Shown here in pieces: positions 1 through 5,917 of a stretch of 6,029 nucleotides of DNA (the first letter of the stretch is position 1; each line of letters opens with the position of its first letter). The notes under the pieces were generated by a model, which saw nothing but the letters and a program-made list of their open reading frames with translations, did not search any database and was not told the origin of the DNA. Origin of the DNA: Ruminococcus sp. (GTDB lineage: Bacteria; Bacillota_A; Clostridia; Oscillospirales; Ruminococcaceae); NCBI GenBank assembly GCA_017418765.1, contig JAFOMV010000026.1:1-6029 (forward strand), in the 5' to 3' direction. The translations under genes were made by a program, and so were the position numbers.

Positions 1-415
1 CGACAGATCTATACAAGCTGTATCCGTCTTCGGTGGATTTAAGTTCAACGAAATCAAGACACATTTTTTCCGCTTCGGCAAGCAGCATTTTCATAAGTCC
101 GACTGCTATGCCCTTTCTTCTGTACTGCGGTCGGGTATATACATTCATAACAGTTCCCGTTTTGCCATTAATAAAAGACGGATTTGAAGGCTTCTCCGAA
201 ACATATAAAAAGCAGCAGCCTGCAATTATATCATCATCTCTACATACAAAAGCAAACAGGTCATTGTTTAGATGGAAATTGAAATAGGGCGGAAGATTGT
301 GAGATATCAACGATAATTTATTCTGCGGTATTTCGCCGTAATCTTCCAGTAAGTATTCTGTTCTCAGTTCAACAAGCAAGTTTATATCATTTGCAGTTGC
401 TTTTTCAAATAGCAT
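1..415 (-). CDS. GNAT-family N-acetyltransferase, N-terminal 138 codons (C-terminus outside window)
   Basis: Reading from the ATG at 413-415 towards the left edge gives 138 codons with no stop, beginning MLFEKATANDINLLVELR, so the gene is cut by the window rather than broken. The pattern is that of the GCN5-related acetyltransferase fold: an N-terminal strand and helix with the usual A/D-x-x-L-L-x-x-L-R start, a central beta strand IIAGCCFLYV (about residues 63-72), strand 4 TVMNVYTRP (88-96), and the acetyl-CoA pyrophosphate-binding loop R99-R-K-G102-I-A104 (R/Q-x-x-G-x-G/A motif A), followed by helix GLMKMLLAEAEK and strand FVELKST. The last visible residues, GYSLYRSV, fit the usual 'G..LY...GF' motif B just before the end of the domain. 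The family transfers an acetyl group from acetyl-CoA to an amine; nothing visible identifies the acceptor. A GAGG ribosome binding site (423-426) lies 7 bases upstream of the ATG. It follows ychF by 168 bases on the same strand, with repeat elements between them, so co-transcription is uncertain. Confidence 0.88.
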   Translation of the reverse strand, partial: MLFEKATANDINLLVELRTEYLLEDYGEIPQNKLSLISHNLPPYFNFHLNNDLFAFVCRDDDIIAGCCFLYVSEKPSNPSFINGKTGTVMNVYTRPQYRRKGIAVGLMKMLLAEAEKMCLDFVELKSTEDGYSLYRSV

Positions 416-433
416 ATATATACCTCATTAAAC

Positions 434-452
434 GGGCGGATGATATCCGCCC
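434..452. repeat. REP-like GC-rich palindrome (GGGCGGAT-gat-ATCCGCCC)
   Basis: There is a perfect 8-bp inverted repeat, GGGCGGAT at 434-441 and ATCCGCCC at 445-452, with a 3-base loop. On the minus strand it sits in the context GTAGGGGCGGATATCATCC then GCCCG. From memory, palindromes framed by GTAGGGGCG...CGCCCG, with a variable inner stem, recur between genes in clostridial genomes, so I call this a REP-like dispersed repeat; copy number cannot be seen from one window. It lies only 8 bases from the ribosome binding site of the acetyltransferase gene, so in RNA the hairpin would stand just upstream of that site. It is not followed by a T tract on either strand, so an intrinsic terminator is unlikely. 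Confidence 0.5.
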
Positions 453-488
453 CTACATAGTTTCAATTAACCATACATCCGCATTAAC

Positions 489-585
489 AAGCCGTCGAGC
501 GACCTGAAACTCATCGCTTTAATAAGAGTAAGCGAGTTTACGAGCGTAACGTGAATGTGGTCAAGCTGACGCCAGCTTGCGGCTT
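489..585. repeat. 97-bp nested inverted-repeat element overlapping the ychF stop codon
   Basis: The segment is bounded by a terminal inverted repeat, AAGCCG (489-494) and CGGCTT (580-585). Inside it are GACC (501-504) facing GGTC (559-562), a bulged hairpin AAACTC/GAGTTT plus GCTT/AAGC (507-519 with 530-539), and a perfect 7-bp hairpin CAAGCTG-acgc-CAGCTTG (562-579; the base at 562 is shared with the GACC/GGTC pairing, so the two compete there). CGAGCG also occurs twice directly (496-501 and 541-546). The right end overlaps the ychF TAA (584-586). This much symmetry in a short gap suggests a small non-autonomous repeat or a structured 3' untranslated element. No T tract follows any stem. It does not have tRNA arms and I do not recognise an RNA family. 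Confidence 0.45.
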
Positions 586-1678
586 ATACATTAAATCTGA
601 ACAGAACGATATCTCCGTCCTTCATAACGTATTCCTTGCCCTCAAGACGAACAAGTCCCTTTTCCTTTGCAGCAGCCATTGAGCCGCAGGCCATAAGGTC
701 ATCGTAGGAAATAACCTCTGCACGGATGAAGCCTTTCTCGAAGTCGGTGTGGATCTTACCTGCCGCCTGCGGAGCCTTTGTGCCGTCGGTGATAGTCCAT
801 GCACGTACCTCCTGCTTGCCTGCTGTCAGGTATGAGATAAGTCCGAGGAGTGAATAGCCCTCCTTGATGATACGGTTAAGGCCTGATACTTCCAGTCCGA
901 GCTCAGCGAGGAATTCCTTCTTGTCCTCGTCAGCCATGTCGGATATCTCAGCTTCTATCTGAGCGCAGATAGGCAGTACAGCGGAATTTTCCTCTGCGGC
1001 AAGTCCGCATACAGCCTTGTAATTCTCGTTGGTGTCGATGTTGTTTGTGAAGTCCTCCTCGCTCAGGTTAGCCGCATAGATAACGGGCTTTGCGGAGAGG
1101 AGAGGTGTGGACTTGATAAGCTCACGCTCCTCGTCTGTGAAGTCGAATCCACGGGCTGACTTGCCATTTTCGAGGTGAGTTTTCAGTCTTTCGAGGAAGT
1201 CTATCTCTGCAAGGTACTTCTTGTCGCCCTTTGCAGCCTTCTTTGCACGGTCGATACGTCTGTCAACCATTTCGATATCGGAGAAGATAAGCTCCAGATT
1301 GATAGTCTCGATGTCACGGAGAGGATTGATGCTTCCGTCAACGTGGATGATGTTAGGGTCCTCGAAACAGCGTACAACGTGAACGATAGCATCCACTTCA
1401 CGGATATCAGCCAGGAACTTGTTACCCAGACCTTCGCCCTTTGAAGCGCCCTTAACAAGGCCTGCAATGTCCACGAATTCGAGAGTTGCGGGAGTGAACT
1501 TGTCAGGCTCGTACATTTCAGCCAGCTTGTCAAGTCTCTCATCGGGCACTGAAACTATGCCCACGTTCTTTTCGATGGTGCAGAACGGATAGTTTGCAGA
1601 TTCTGCGCCTGCATTTGTAAGTGCGTTAAAAAGTGTGCTTTTGCCTACATTAGGCAGTCCAACCATACCGAGTTTCAT
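584..1678 (-). CDS. ychF: YchF/OLA1 redox-responsive Obg-like ribosome-binding ATPase
   Basis: This is a full-length 364-residue member of the YchF family, the expected size of about 360-365. The P-loop GLPNVGKS is at residues 7-14, the G2 region with the family-typical NYPFCTIEKNVGIV at 29-42, and the Walker B/G3 motif DIAGLVKGAS at 70-79, where the position after DxxG is leucine rather than the catalytic glutamine of classical GTPases. The G4 position reads N204-LSE (NxxE) instead of NKxD; that change is the known basis for ATP over GTP preference. A helical insertion spans about 120-195, and the C-terminal TGS domain runs from ISYLTAGKQEVRAW (about 281) to the end, including TDFEKGFIRAEVI and KDGDIVLFRFNV. 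The family is cytoplasmic, binds ribosomes and is linked to stress responses. A GAAAGG ribosome binding site (1690-1695) lies 11 bases upstream. It follows the phosphodiesterase gene by 61 bases with a hairpin between; no separate promoter is clear. Confidence 0.97.
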   Translation of the reverse strand: MKLGMVGLPNVGKSTLFNALTNAGAESANYPFCTIEKNVGIVSVPDERLDKLAEMYEPDKFTPATLEFVDIAGLVKGASKGEGLGNKFLADIREVDAIVHVVRCFEDPNIIHVDGSINPLRDIETINLELIFSDIEMVDRRIDRAKKAAKGDKKYLAEIDFLERLKTHLENGKSARGFDFTDEERELIKSTPLLSAKPVIYAANLSEEDFTNNIDTNENYKAVCGLAAEENSAVLPICAQIEAEISDMADEDKKEFLAELGLEVSGLNRIIKEGYSLLGLISYLTAGKQEVRAWTITDGTKAPQAAGKIHTDFEKGFIRAEVISYDDLMACGSMAAAKEKGLVRLEGKEYVMKDGDIVLFRFNV

Positions 1679-1708
1679 ATTTATTCTTACCTTTCTTTAT
1701 TACATTGA

Positions 1709-1733
1709 TTTCCCCGTCATTATGACGGGGAAA
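1709..1733. other. 11-bp stem-loop between the phosphodiesterase gene and ychF
   Basis: A perfect inverted repeat TTTCCCCGTCA (1709-1719) and TGACGGGGAAA (1723-1733) has a 3-base loop and begins 6 bases beyond the stop codon of the phosphodiesterase gene in the direction of transcription. Its position suggests a transcript 3' end or an RNA-stabilising/processing hairpin. It lacks the T tract of an intrinsic terminator: on the minus strand the stem is followed by TCAATG, and on the plus strand by ATGATTTT. Some read-through into ychF is therefore plausible. Confidence 0.55.
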
Positions 1734-1739
1734 ATGATT

Positions 1740-4478
1740 TTAGTTATTTGAATGAGCCACAGGCTTGTTGTTGATAATGGAATTTACAATGGAATTCTGT
1801 ATCTGTACATCTCCGCCCGAAGTGCCGATGTCTTTGGGATTTCCGGCAAATACCTTCATATTTACGGATGAATCGATGATGGAAACATTTCCCGAACCCG
1901 AAGCATCGCCGATACCTGTCATTTCATCACCTTCAGAGTCGATGATGATCTCAGCATTTTGTATCTTTGTGTTGACACTTCCGTTTATTGCTCCGATACA
2001 GGTGTGATGTCCTGAGCGCATTTTTATATTTACCTTGCCCTGCTTGATATAAACACTGCCCTCGCCGTCTTCGAGCACTCCTAAACCTACTGCATTAGCA
2101 CCTGTACAAGCAAGCGAGATATCAGCACCTGAAGTAATTGTCGCTATGCCCTTACAGCTTCCTATACCTGTGACTTTTATTCCTGACATAGTCATGTCTA
2201 TAGAACATTCGTCAGATATATCAACATCTGCGTCACCGTTAAAGCTGCCTATGCCCAGACCATTATGGCAGTAGGAGTACAGCTTGTACTTGCCTGAGAC
2301 GAGCTTTATAGCTGAACCGTCATCATTGAAGCCTCCGCCTATACATACTGAATCAACGCTGTTGGAGATTATCTCAAGGGTACCTGTGCTGCCGAGAGTG
2401 ATATCGCCGTAGCCCTTATCATGGTCATTGCCTATGCCTATACCATCTGTGGCGTAGCAATCGATAGTGAGGTTGCCCTTGCCTTTCAGCTCGAACTGCG
2501 AGCCCGACGGTACATATATGCCTGCATAGCTCAGTTTGTTATTGCGTGAAACATGGAGTATCAGCCTTGCGTATTCACCGACGATGATAGCTGGCTTACC
2601 GTTGCCGCTGACCATATTCACGTTTTTCAGCATAAGCTCACAGCTGTGGTTCTCCATGATAGTGATATTCATTTTTATAGGTTTATCGGGATCACCCACG
2701 ATAGTGAGCTTGCTCTGATACACATGGATATCAGTGTATTTTTCCAGTGCCAGTTTCAGAAGATCTATTTCAGTATCATTCCGAGCGGAATATATCTTCT
2801 TTACACCGTCAGGGCGTGTTTCGAGATTTGTTCTGATGATCTCATCCTTTACATCTTTAGCGATGCTGCTGAGGAAAAGCGGTTTTGGCTTGGATATGTA
2901 ATAGCCTTGTACAAGGTCAACTCCGAGCCTGATGAGAGTTTTTAGCTCCTGCAAAGTCTCTACGCCTTCTGCAAGCGAATTAAGCTGATTTTCTCGGCAG
3001 AACTCTATTACGGATGCAACGAGCTGCTGCTTTTTCATATCATTCTGTATATCGCTTATAAGTGAGTGGTCTATCTTTATATAGTCAGGGGAATAGTTCA
3101 GAAGATTTGAACTATTGGAGTAGCCTGTACCGTAGTCATCGATAGCGAGCATAGCATGGGTGAAGCTGCATCTGTTCCTGAGTATCTCTATGCCCTCAGC
3201 AGTAGCAGAGCTTTCTTCGACTATCTCTATAACTGTTTTTTCAAATAATTCACCGTAAGTGAGGTATAACTCATTGAATTCATCATCAGTCAGCAGCGAA
3301 CCTGCGATACAGTTGATAAAAAGCTTTTTATTCTCAAAAACCTGCTGATTGTCGCTAAGCAGCTTCATAGTGTTGAAGAATGTGAGCTTTTCGACAGCAT
3401 AAAGATCACTCTGCCCTGCTGCAATCTTCAGTATCTGAGAAGGTGTCATTCGTATGTCACCTGAGGTACGCATGAGAGCTTCATATCCGACTATCTCACC
3501 TGTATGAGTCTCGATAATAGGCTGAAAGCAGTATGTAAGCAGGTTCTCCTGGACTATCCTTGAGAATAGCTGAGCTTCTTTGTACGAGTCTTTATCACGG
3601 ATATAGCTTTCCTCTGAGAACCAGTTTATAACGCTGCGTCTGTCGGCCTTGGCTTCATAAAGGGCGAATTCTGAATAATTTACCAGCATATTGAAGTCAG
3701 AAGCCTCATCAGGAAATGATGAACAGCCAATGGAAAGTGACAGGCTGCTTTTATCGGAAATATCTATTATTTCTCCGAAATCGTCTGTTAGAATGCAGTT
3801 CTGAACAGCTTCATCCATATTGTTGAGTGTATTATAAATGCTCATCTTGTCACAGTCCTTGAAAAAAGCACATATCTCATAGTTGGATTTAGAGCCGATT
3901 ATTATATTATCAGAGGAAAAGCTTTTCAGGACTTCAGCGACAGATGTAATGCAGCTGTTGGTATTGTCAACAGTAAGGTATGAACCCAGCTTGTCGATGC
4001 CGTTGATATACACTGTAGCGAGACATCCGTGCTGAGTTTCGGGAAGTATGCTTTTGATTTTTTGTGAAAAAGAAGGGTAGGAAGGCAGCCTTGTTACCGG
4101 GTCGTATTCAACAAAATTCAGATGCTCGTATATATCCGACATCTGACGGGTAAAGTCCTGTACGAAACCGAGCCATTCATCGCTGCTTTCGTATATATTC
4201 ATTTTTATATAGCGAGTGGTCTGATTATCTGAGAAACGGTAGATATGCTTCTGACCCTCTACAGGATTTTTTGATATCCGTTCAAGGAGATCAAAGAACT
4301 CAAATTCGTTAAGTTTTTCACCTGAGCAGCCAAGCATACGGCATGCGGGAGCATCGAAAAAAGCAGCCTTTTCCTTGGCTATGTATGTGAATGCACCGAT
4401 ATTGCCTACAAATTGCTGGAAGGCTTTCCAGTCACGGCTAAGCTCAGGAGGATCAGCGGAAAAATCAAAAATACTCAT
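1740..4478 (-). CDS. Cytoplasmic c-di-GMP phosphodiesterase: PAS-like, degenerate GGDEF, EAL, C-terminal beta-helix repeats
   Basis: The 912-residue protein (counted from the ATG at 4476-4478) has four parts. Residues ~19-110 resemble a PAS sensor. Residues ~119-287 form a GGDEF fold (YDPVTRLPS start, LSLSIGCSSFP, ALYEAKADRR), but the GGDEF signature is SNYEI (198-202) and the inhibitory RxxD site has Phe for Arg, so cyclase activity is not expected. Residues ~300-539 are an EAL domain with every catalytic position present: E333 in EALMR, N389, E418, D447-D448 in DDYGTGY, K468 in IKID, E504 in AEGVE, Q524 in QGYY. It should hydrolyse c-di-GMP to pGpG. Residues ~584-905 are beta-rich, with about eight repeats carrying an IG turn at 682, 713, 743, 772, 799, 828, 856 and 884; such repeats are typical of secreted surface proteins, but no signal peptide or membrane helix is seen. 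GGAGGG at 4482-4487 favours this ATG over an in-frame GTG at 4494-4496 (918 residues). The ligand of the C-terminus is unknown. Confidence 0.93.
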   Translation of the reverse strand: MSIFDFSADPPELSRDWKAFQQFVGNIGAFTYIAKEKAAFFDAPACRMLGCSGEKLNEFEFFDLLERISKNPVEGQKHIYRFSDNQTTRYIKMNIYESSDEWLGFVQDFTRQMSDIYEHLNFVEYDPVTRLPSYPSFSQKIKSILPETQHGCLATVYINGIDKLGSYLTVDNTNSCITSVAEVLKSFSSDNIIIGSKSNYEICAFFKDCDKMSIYNTLNNMDEAVQNCILTDDFGEIIDISDKSSLSLSIGCSSFPDEASDFNMLVNYSEFALYEAKADRRSVINWFSEESYIRDKDSYKEAQLFSRIVQENLLTYCFQPIIETHTGEIVGYEALMRTSGDIRMTPSQILKIAAGQSDLYAVEKLTFFNTMKLLSDNQQVFENKKLFINCIAGSLLTDDEFNELYLTYGELFEKTVIEIVEESSATAEGIEILRNRCSFTHAMLAIDDYGTGYSNSSNLLNYSPDYIKIDHSLISDIQNDMKKQQLVASVIEFCRENQLNSLAEGVETLQELKTLIRLGVDLVQGYYISKPKPLFLSSIAKDVKDEIIRTNLETRPDGVKKIYSARNDTEIDLLKLALEKYTDIHVYQSKLTIVGDPDKPIKMNITIMENHSCELMLKNVNMVSGNGKPAIIVGEYARLILHVSRNNKLSYAGIYVPSGSQFELKGKGNLTIDCYATDGIGIGNDHDKGYGDITLGSTGTLEIISNSVDSVCIGGGFNDDGSAIKLVSGKYKLYSYCHNGLGIGSFNGDADVDISDECSIDMTMSGIKVTGIGSCKGIATITSGADISLACTGANAVGLGVLEDGEGSVYIKQGKVNIKMRSGHHTCIGAINGSVNTKIQNAEIIIDSEGDEMTGIGDASGSGNVSIIDSSVNMKVFAGNPKDIGTSGGDVQIQNSIVNSIINNKPVAHSNN

Positions 4479-4481
4479 TAT

Positions 4482-4487
4482 CCCTCC
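4482..4487 (-). promoter_or_regulatory. Ribosome binding site GGAGGG deciding the start of the phosphodiesterase gene
   Basis: GGAGGG ends three bases before the ATG at 4476-4478 (GGAGG core with a 4-base spacer, slightly short). An upstream in-frame GTG at 4494-4496 would place this sequence inside the coding region and has no purine-rich site of its own, so the ATG is preferred. Confidence 0.7.
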
Positions 4488-4580
4488 AATCTGCACTATA
4501 TGGGCTCATTTAGCGCTTTAAGTGCTTTGCTTTGTTAACGGTTCAAAGCAGACCGTGATACACGGATCATATGCAATTAT

Positions 4581-4609
4581 ATTATACAACATTTTTGATG
4601 TTATGTCAA
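4581..4609 (-). promoter_or_regulatory. Consensus sigma-A promoter for the phosphodiesterase gene
   Basis: On the minus strand, TTGACA (4604-4609) and TATAAT (4581-4586) match both consensus hexamers at every base and are separated by exactly 17 bp. Transcription should start near 4574, giving a leader of about 96 nt before the ATG at 4478. The spacer contains an inverted repeat AACAT-ttttg-ATGTT (4588-4602) between the two hexamers, a position where a bound repressor would block RNA polymerase; whether it is an operator is inference. Confidence 0.85.
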
Positions 4610-4697
4610 TGAGTGGATGCTATTCATCAACGGCAGCAGCATTTACTTTTTCTTATTGCTCCATCAATTTAATATTGCCAAAATAGACAGATATCCA

Positions 4698-4743
4698 TAT
4701 AGAAATTTTGCCCCTGAGCATTACAAATCGCTCAGGGGCAAAA
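4698..4743 (-). terminator. Probable terminator of the dnaG-rpoD transcript
   Basis: A perfect 14-bp stem, TTTTGCCCCTGAGC (4706-4719) and GCTCAGGGGCAAAA (4730-4743), has a 10-base loop. On the minus strand it is followed directly by TTTCTATAT (4698-4705), a short and imperfect T-rich tail. It lies about 80 bases after the rpoD stop and before the next gene's promoter, which suits termination. The weak T tract keeps confidence moderate; the plus strand offers nothing better and has no gene to terminate. Confidence 0.6.
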
Positions 4744-4821
4744 CTATTATATTGGTATACGTATATAAGTGGATCAAATCTTTTGATCAGCAAACTGTTT
4801 TAGCAATTCTTCCTATCCCTA

Positions 4822-5904
4822 TCAGTCAAGGAAGTCCTTTACCTTTTTGCTTCTGCTTGGGTGACGGAGCTTTCTGAGAGCCTTTGCTTCGATCTGACGG
4901 ATACGTTCACGTGTTACATCGAAACGCTGTCCGACTTCTTCGAGAGTGCGTGACTTGCCATCCTCAAGGCCGAAACGAAGCTTGAGCACTTTTGCTTCAC
5001 GGTCTGTAAGAGTTGAGAGCACTTCGTTGAGTTGTTCCTTGAGGAGAGTGTGTGAAGCTGCTTCAGCAGGTGCGGGAGCGTCATCATCAGGGATGAAGTC
5101 TCCGAGATGGCTGTCCTCCTCCTCACCAATAGGAGTTTCGAGAGATACAGGGTCCTGAGCCACACGCATGATCTCACGAACCTTGTCGACAGGCATATTC
5201 AGCTTGTCAGCGATCTCCTCAGGGCTTGGATCGTGGCCGTTTTCGTGGAGAAGCTGGCTGGATACCTTCTTAACCTTGGTGATGGTCTCAACCATATGAA
5301 CAGGGATACGGATAGTTCTTGCCTGATCGGCGATAGCACGGGTGATAGCCTGGCGGATCCACCATGTAGCGTATGTGGAGAACTTGAATCCCTTAGTGTA
5401 ATCAAACTTTTCAACAGCCTTGATAAGACCCAGGTTGCCTTCCTGTATGAGATCGAGGAACTGCATACCTCTGCCCACGTACTTCTTAGCGATAGAAACA
5501 ACAAGACGAAGGTTAGCCTCTGAAAGGCGCTTCTTTGCGTAGCGGTCACCCTTAGCCATTCTCTGGGCAAGCTCGATCTCCTCCTCAGTAGTAAGAAGGG
5601 GAACACGTCCGATCTCCTTGAGGTAAATTTTTACAGGGTCATCGATAGCGATACCTTCAGTGGAAAGTGCCATTTCCAGGTCATCGGTAAGGTTTGAGTC
5701 AAGACCTATTTTCAGGTCAGCGTCAAGGTTCATATCCTCTACGATCTCGATGTTGAGGTTTTCGCAGTTATCATAGAAGGTATTGATCTGGTCAACGTCA
5801 AAATCCAGCTCTTCCAGTGCGTCGGTGATCTCTTTTGTTGTAAGCTTTCCGTTAGTTTTGCCCTGTTCGATGAGAGCTTCAATAGTGTTCTTTTTGTTTT
5901 CCAT
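4822..5904 (-). CDS. rpoD: Primary RNA polymerase sigma factor RpoD/SigA
   Basis: The protein is 360 residues, close to Bacillota SigA proteins (about 370) and much shorter than the proteobacterial sigma-70, lacking the large non-conserved insert. Residues 1-80 are an acidic region 1.1, predicted to shield the DNA-binding surfaces of free sigma. Region 1.2 begins at [16 protein letters not shown] (89-104). Region 2 covers about 126-197: [17 protein letters not shown], then [20 protein letters not shown] for core binding, and [14 protein letters not shown] (178-191) for -10 recognition and melting. Region 3 includes HMVETI (203-208), [19 protein letters not shown] and the DDD finger (273-275). 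Region 4 (about 287-352) has [18 protein letters not shown] and the -35-binding helix-turn-helix [20 protein letters not shown] (320-339). It directs RNA polymerase to housekeeping promoters such as the consensus one at 4581-4609. The ATG at 5902-5904 is preceded by AGGAGGT. The upstream neighbour ends 11 bases before it, consistent with the dnaG-rpoD operon. Confidence 0.98.
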   Translation of the reverse strand: MENKKNTIEALIEQGKTNGKLTTKEITDALEELDFDVDQINTFYDNCENLNIEIVEDMNLDADLKIGLDSNLTDDLEMALSTEGIAIDDPVKIYLKEIGRVPLLTTEEEIELAQRMAKGDRYAKKRLSEANLRLVVSIAKKYVGRGMQFLDLIQEGNLGLIKAVEKFDYTKGFKFSTYATWWIRQAITRAIADQARTIRIPVHMVETITKVKKVSSQLLHENGHDPSPEEIADKLNMPVDKVREIMRVAQDPVSLETPIGEEEDSHLGDFIPDDDAPAPAEAASHTLLKEQLNEVLSTLTDREAKVLKLRFGLEDGKSRTLEEVGQRFDVTRERIRQIEAKALRKLRHPSRSKKVKDFLD

Positions 5905-5910
5905 AAGAAA

Positions 5911-5917
5911 ACCTCCT
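5911..5917 (-). promoter_or_regulatory. Ribosome binding site AGGAGGT of rpoD, overlapping the upstream stop codon
   Basis: AGGAGGT matches the anti-Shine-Dalgarno consensus completely and lies 6 bases before the rpoD ATG. The TAG stop of the upstream gene (5916-5918) shares its last bases with this site, so ribosomes ending the upstream gene would be on the rpoD site, which suggests coupled translation. Confidence 0.85.

Larger units (their letters stand above)
4479..4821. other. 343-base intergenic stretch between rpoD and the phosphodiesterase gene
   Basis: No convincing gene is present. In the direction of transcription (right to left) it contains an AT-rich hairpin GATCAAA/TTTGATC (4772-4788), a 10-bp palindrome TATACGTATA (4756-4765), the 14-bp stem-loop at 4706-4743 that probably ends the rpoD transcript, an AT-rich tract without recognisable content (about 4620-4697), a consensus promoter (4581-4609), and a leader with two small hairpins: CCGTG-ata-CACGG (4553-4565) and GCTTTG/CAAAGC (4529-4549). 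I see no conserved core of either c-di-GMP riboswitch class in the leader. Confidence 0.75.

Noticed and set aside
33..287. Plus-strand open frame of 84 codons
   Set aside because: It lies antisense to the acetyltransferase gene, whose motif A and ribosome binding site are clear; the plus-strand frame has no recognisable domain.
489..585. Possible tRNA-like fold closed by AAGCCG/CGGCTT
   Set aside because: The closing stem has only six pairs, there is no T-arm GTTCRA consensus, and the inner hairpins do not correspond to D and anticodon arms.
1175..1444. Plus-strand open frame of 89 codons within ychF
   Set aside because: It is antisense to the conserved YchF coding sequence covering its G-domain and helical insertion; it reflects codon structure only.
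2553..2945. Plus-strand open frame of 130 codons within the phosphodiesterase gene
   Set aside because: It is antisense to the end of the EAL domain and the start of the beta-rich region, with no recognisable protein motif and no ribosome binding site that I can see.
4494..4496. GTG start for a 918-residue phosphodiesterase
   Set aside because: No ribosome binding site precedes it, and it would put the strong GGAGGG site inside the coding region; the ATG at 4476-4478 is better supported.
4488..4575. c-di-GMP riboswitch in the phosphodiesterase leader
   Set aside because: The leader is structured, but I cannot find the conserved core bases of either known c-di-GMP riboswitch class; kept only as an unspecified structured leader.
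4756..4788. TATACGTATA palindrome and GATCAAA/TTTGATC hairpin after rpoD
   Set aside because: Both are short and AT-rich and could arise by chance in this tract; neither has the GC stem and T tract of a terminator.
4617..4877. Plus-strand open frame of 86 codons across the rpoD-phosphodiesterase gap
   Set aside because: It runs through the probable terminator stem and into the antisense of the rpoD 3' end, and its product has no recognisable features.
5107..5523. Plus-strand open frame of 138 codons within rpoD
   Set aside because: It is antisense to sigma regions 2 and 3, which are strongly conserved at the protein level.
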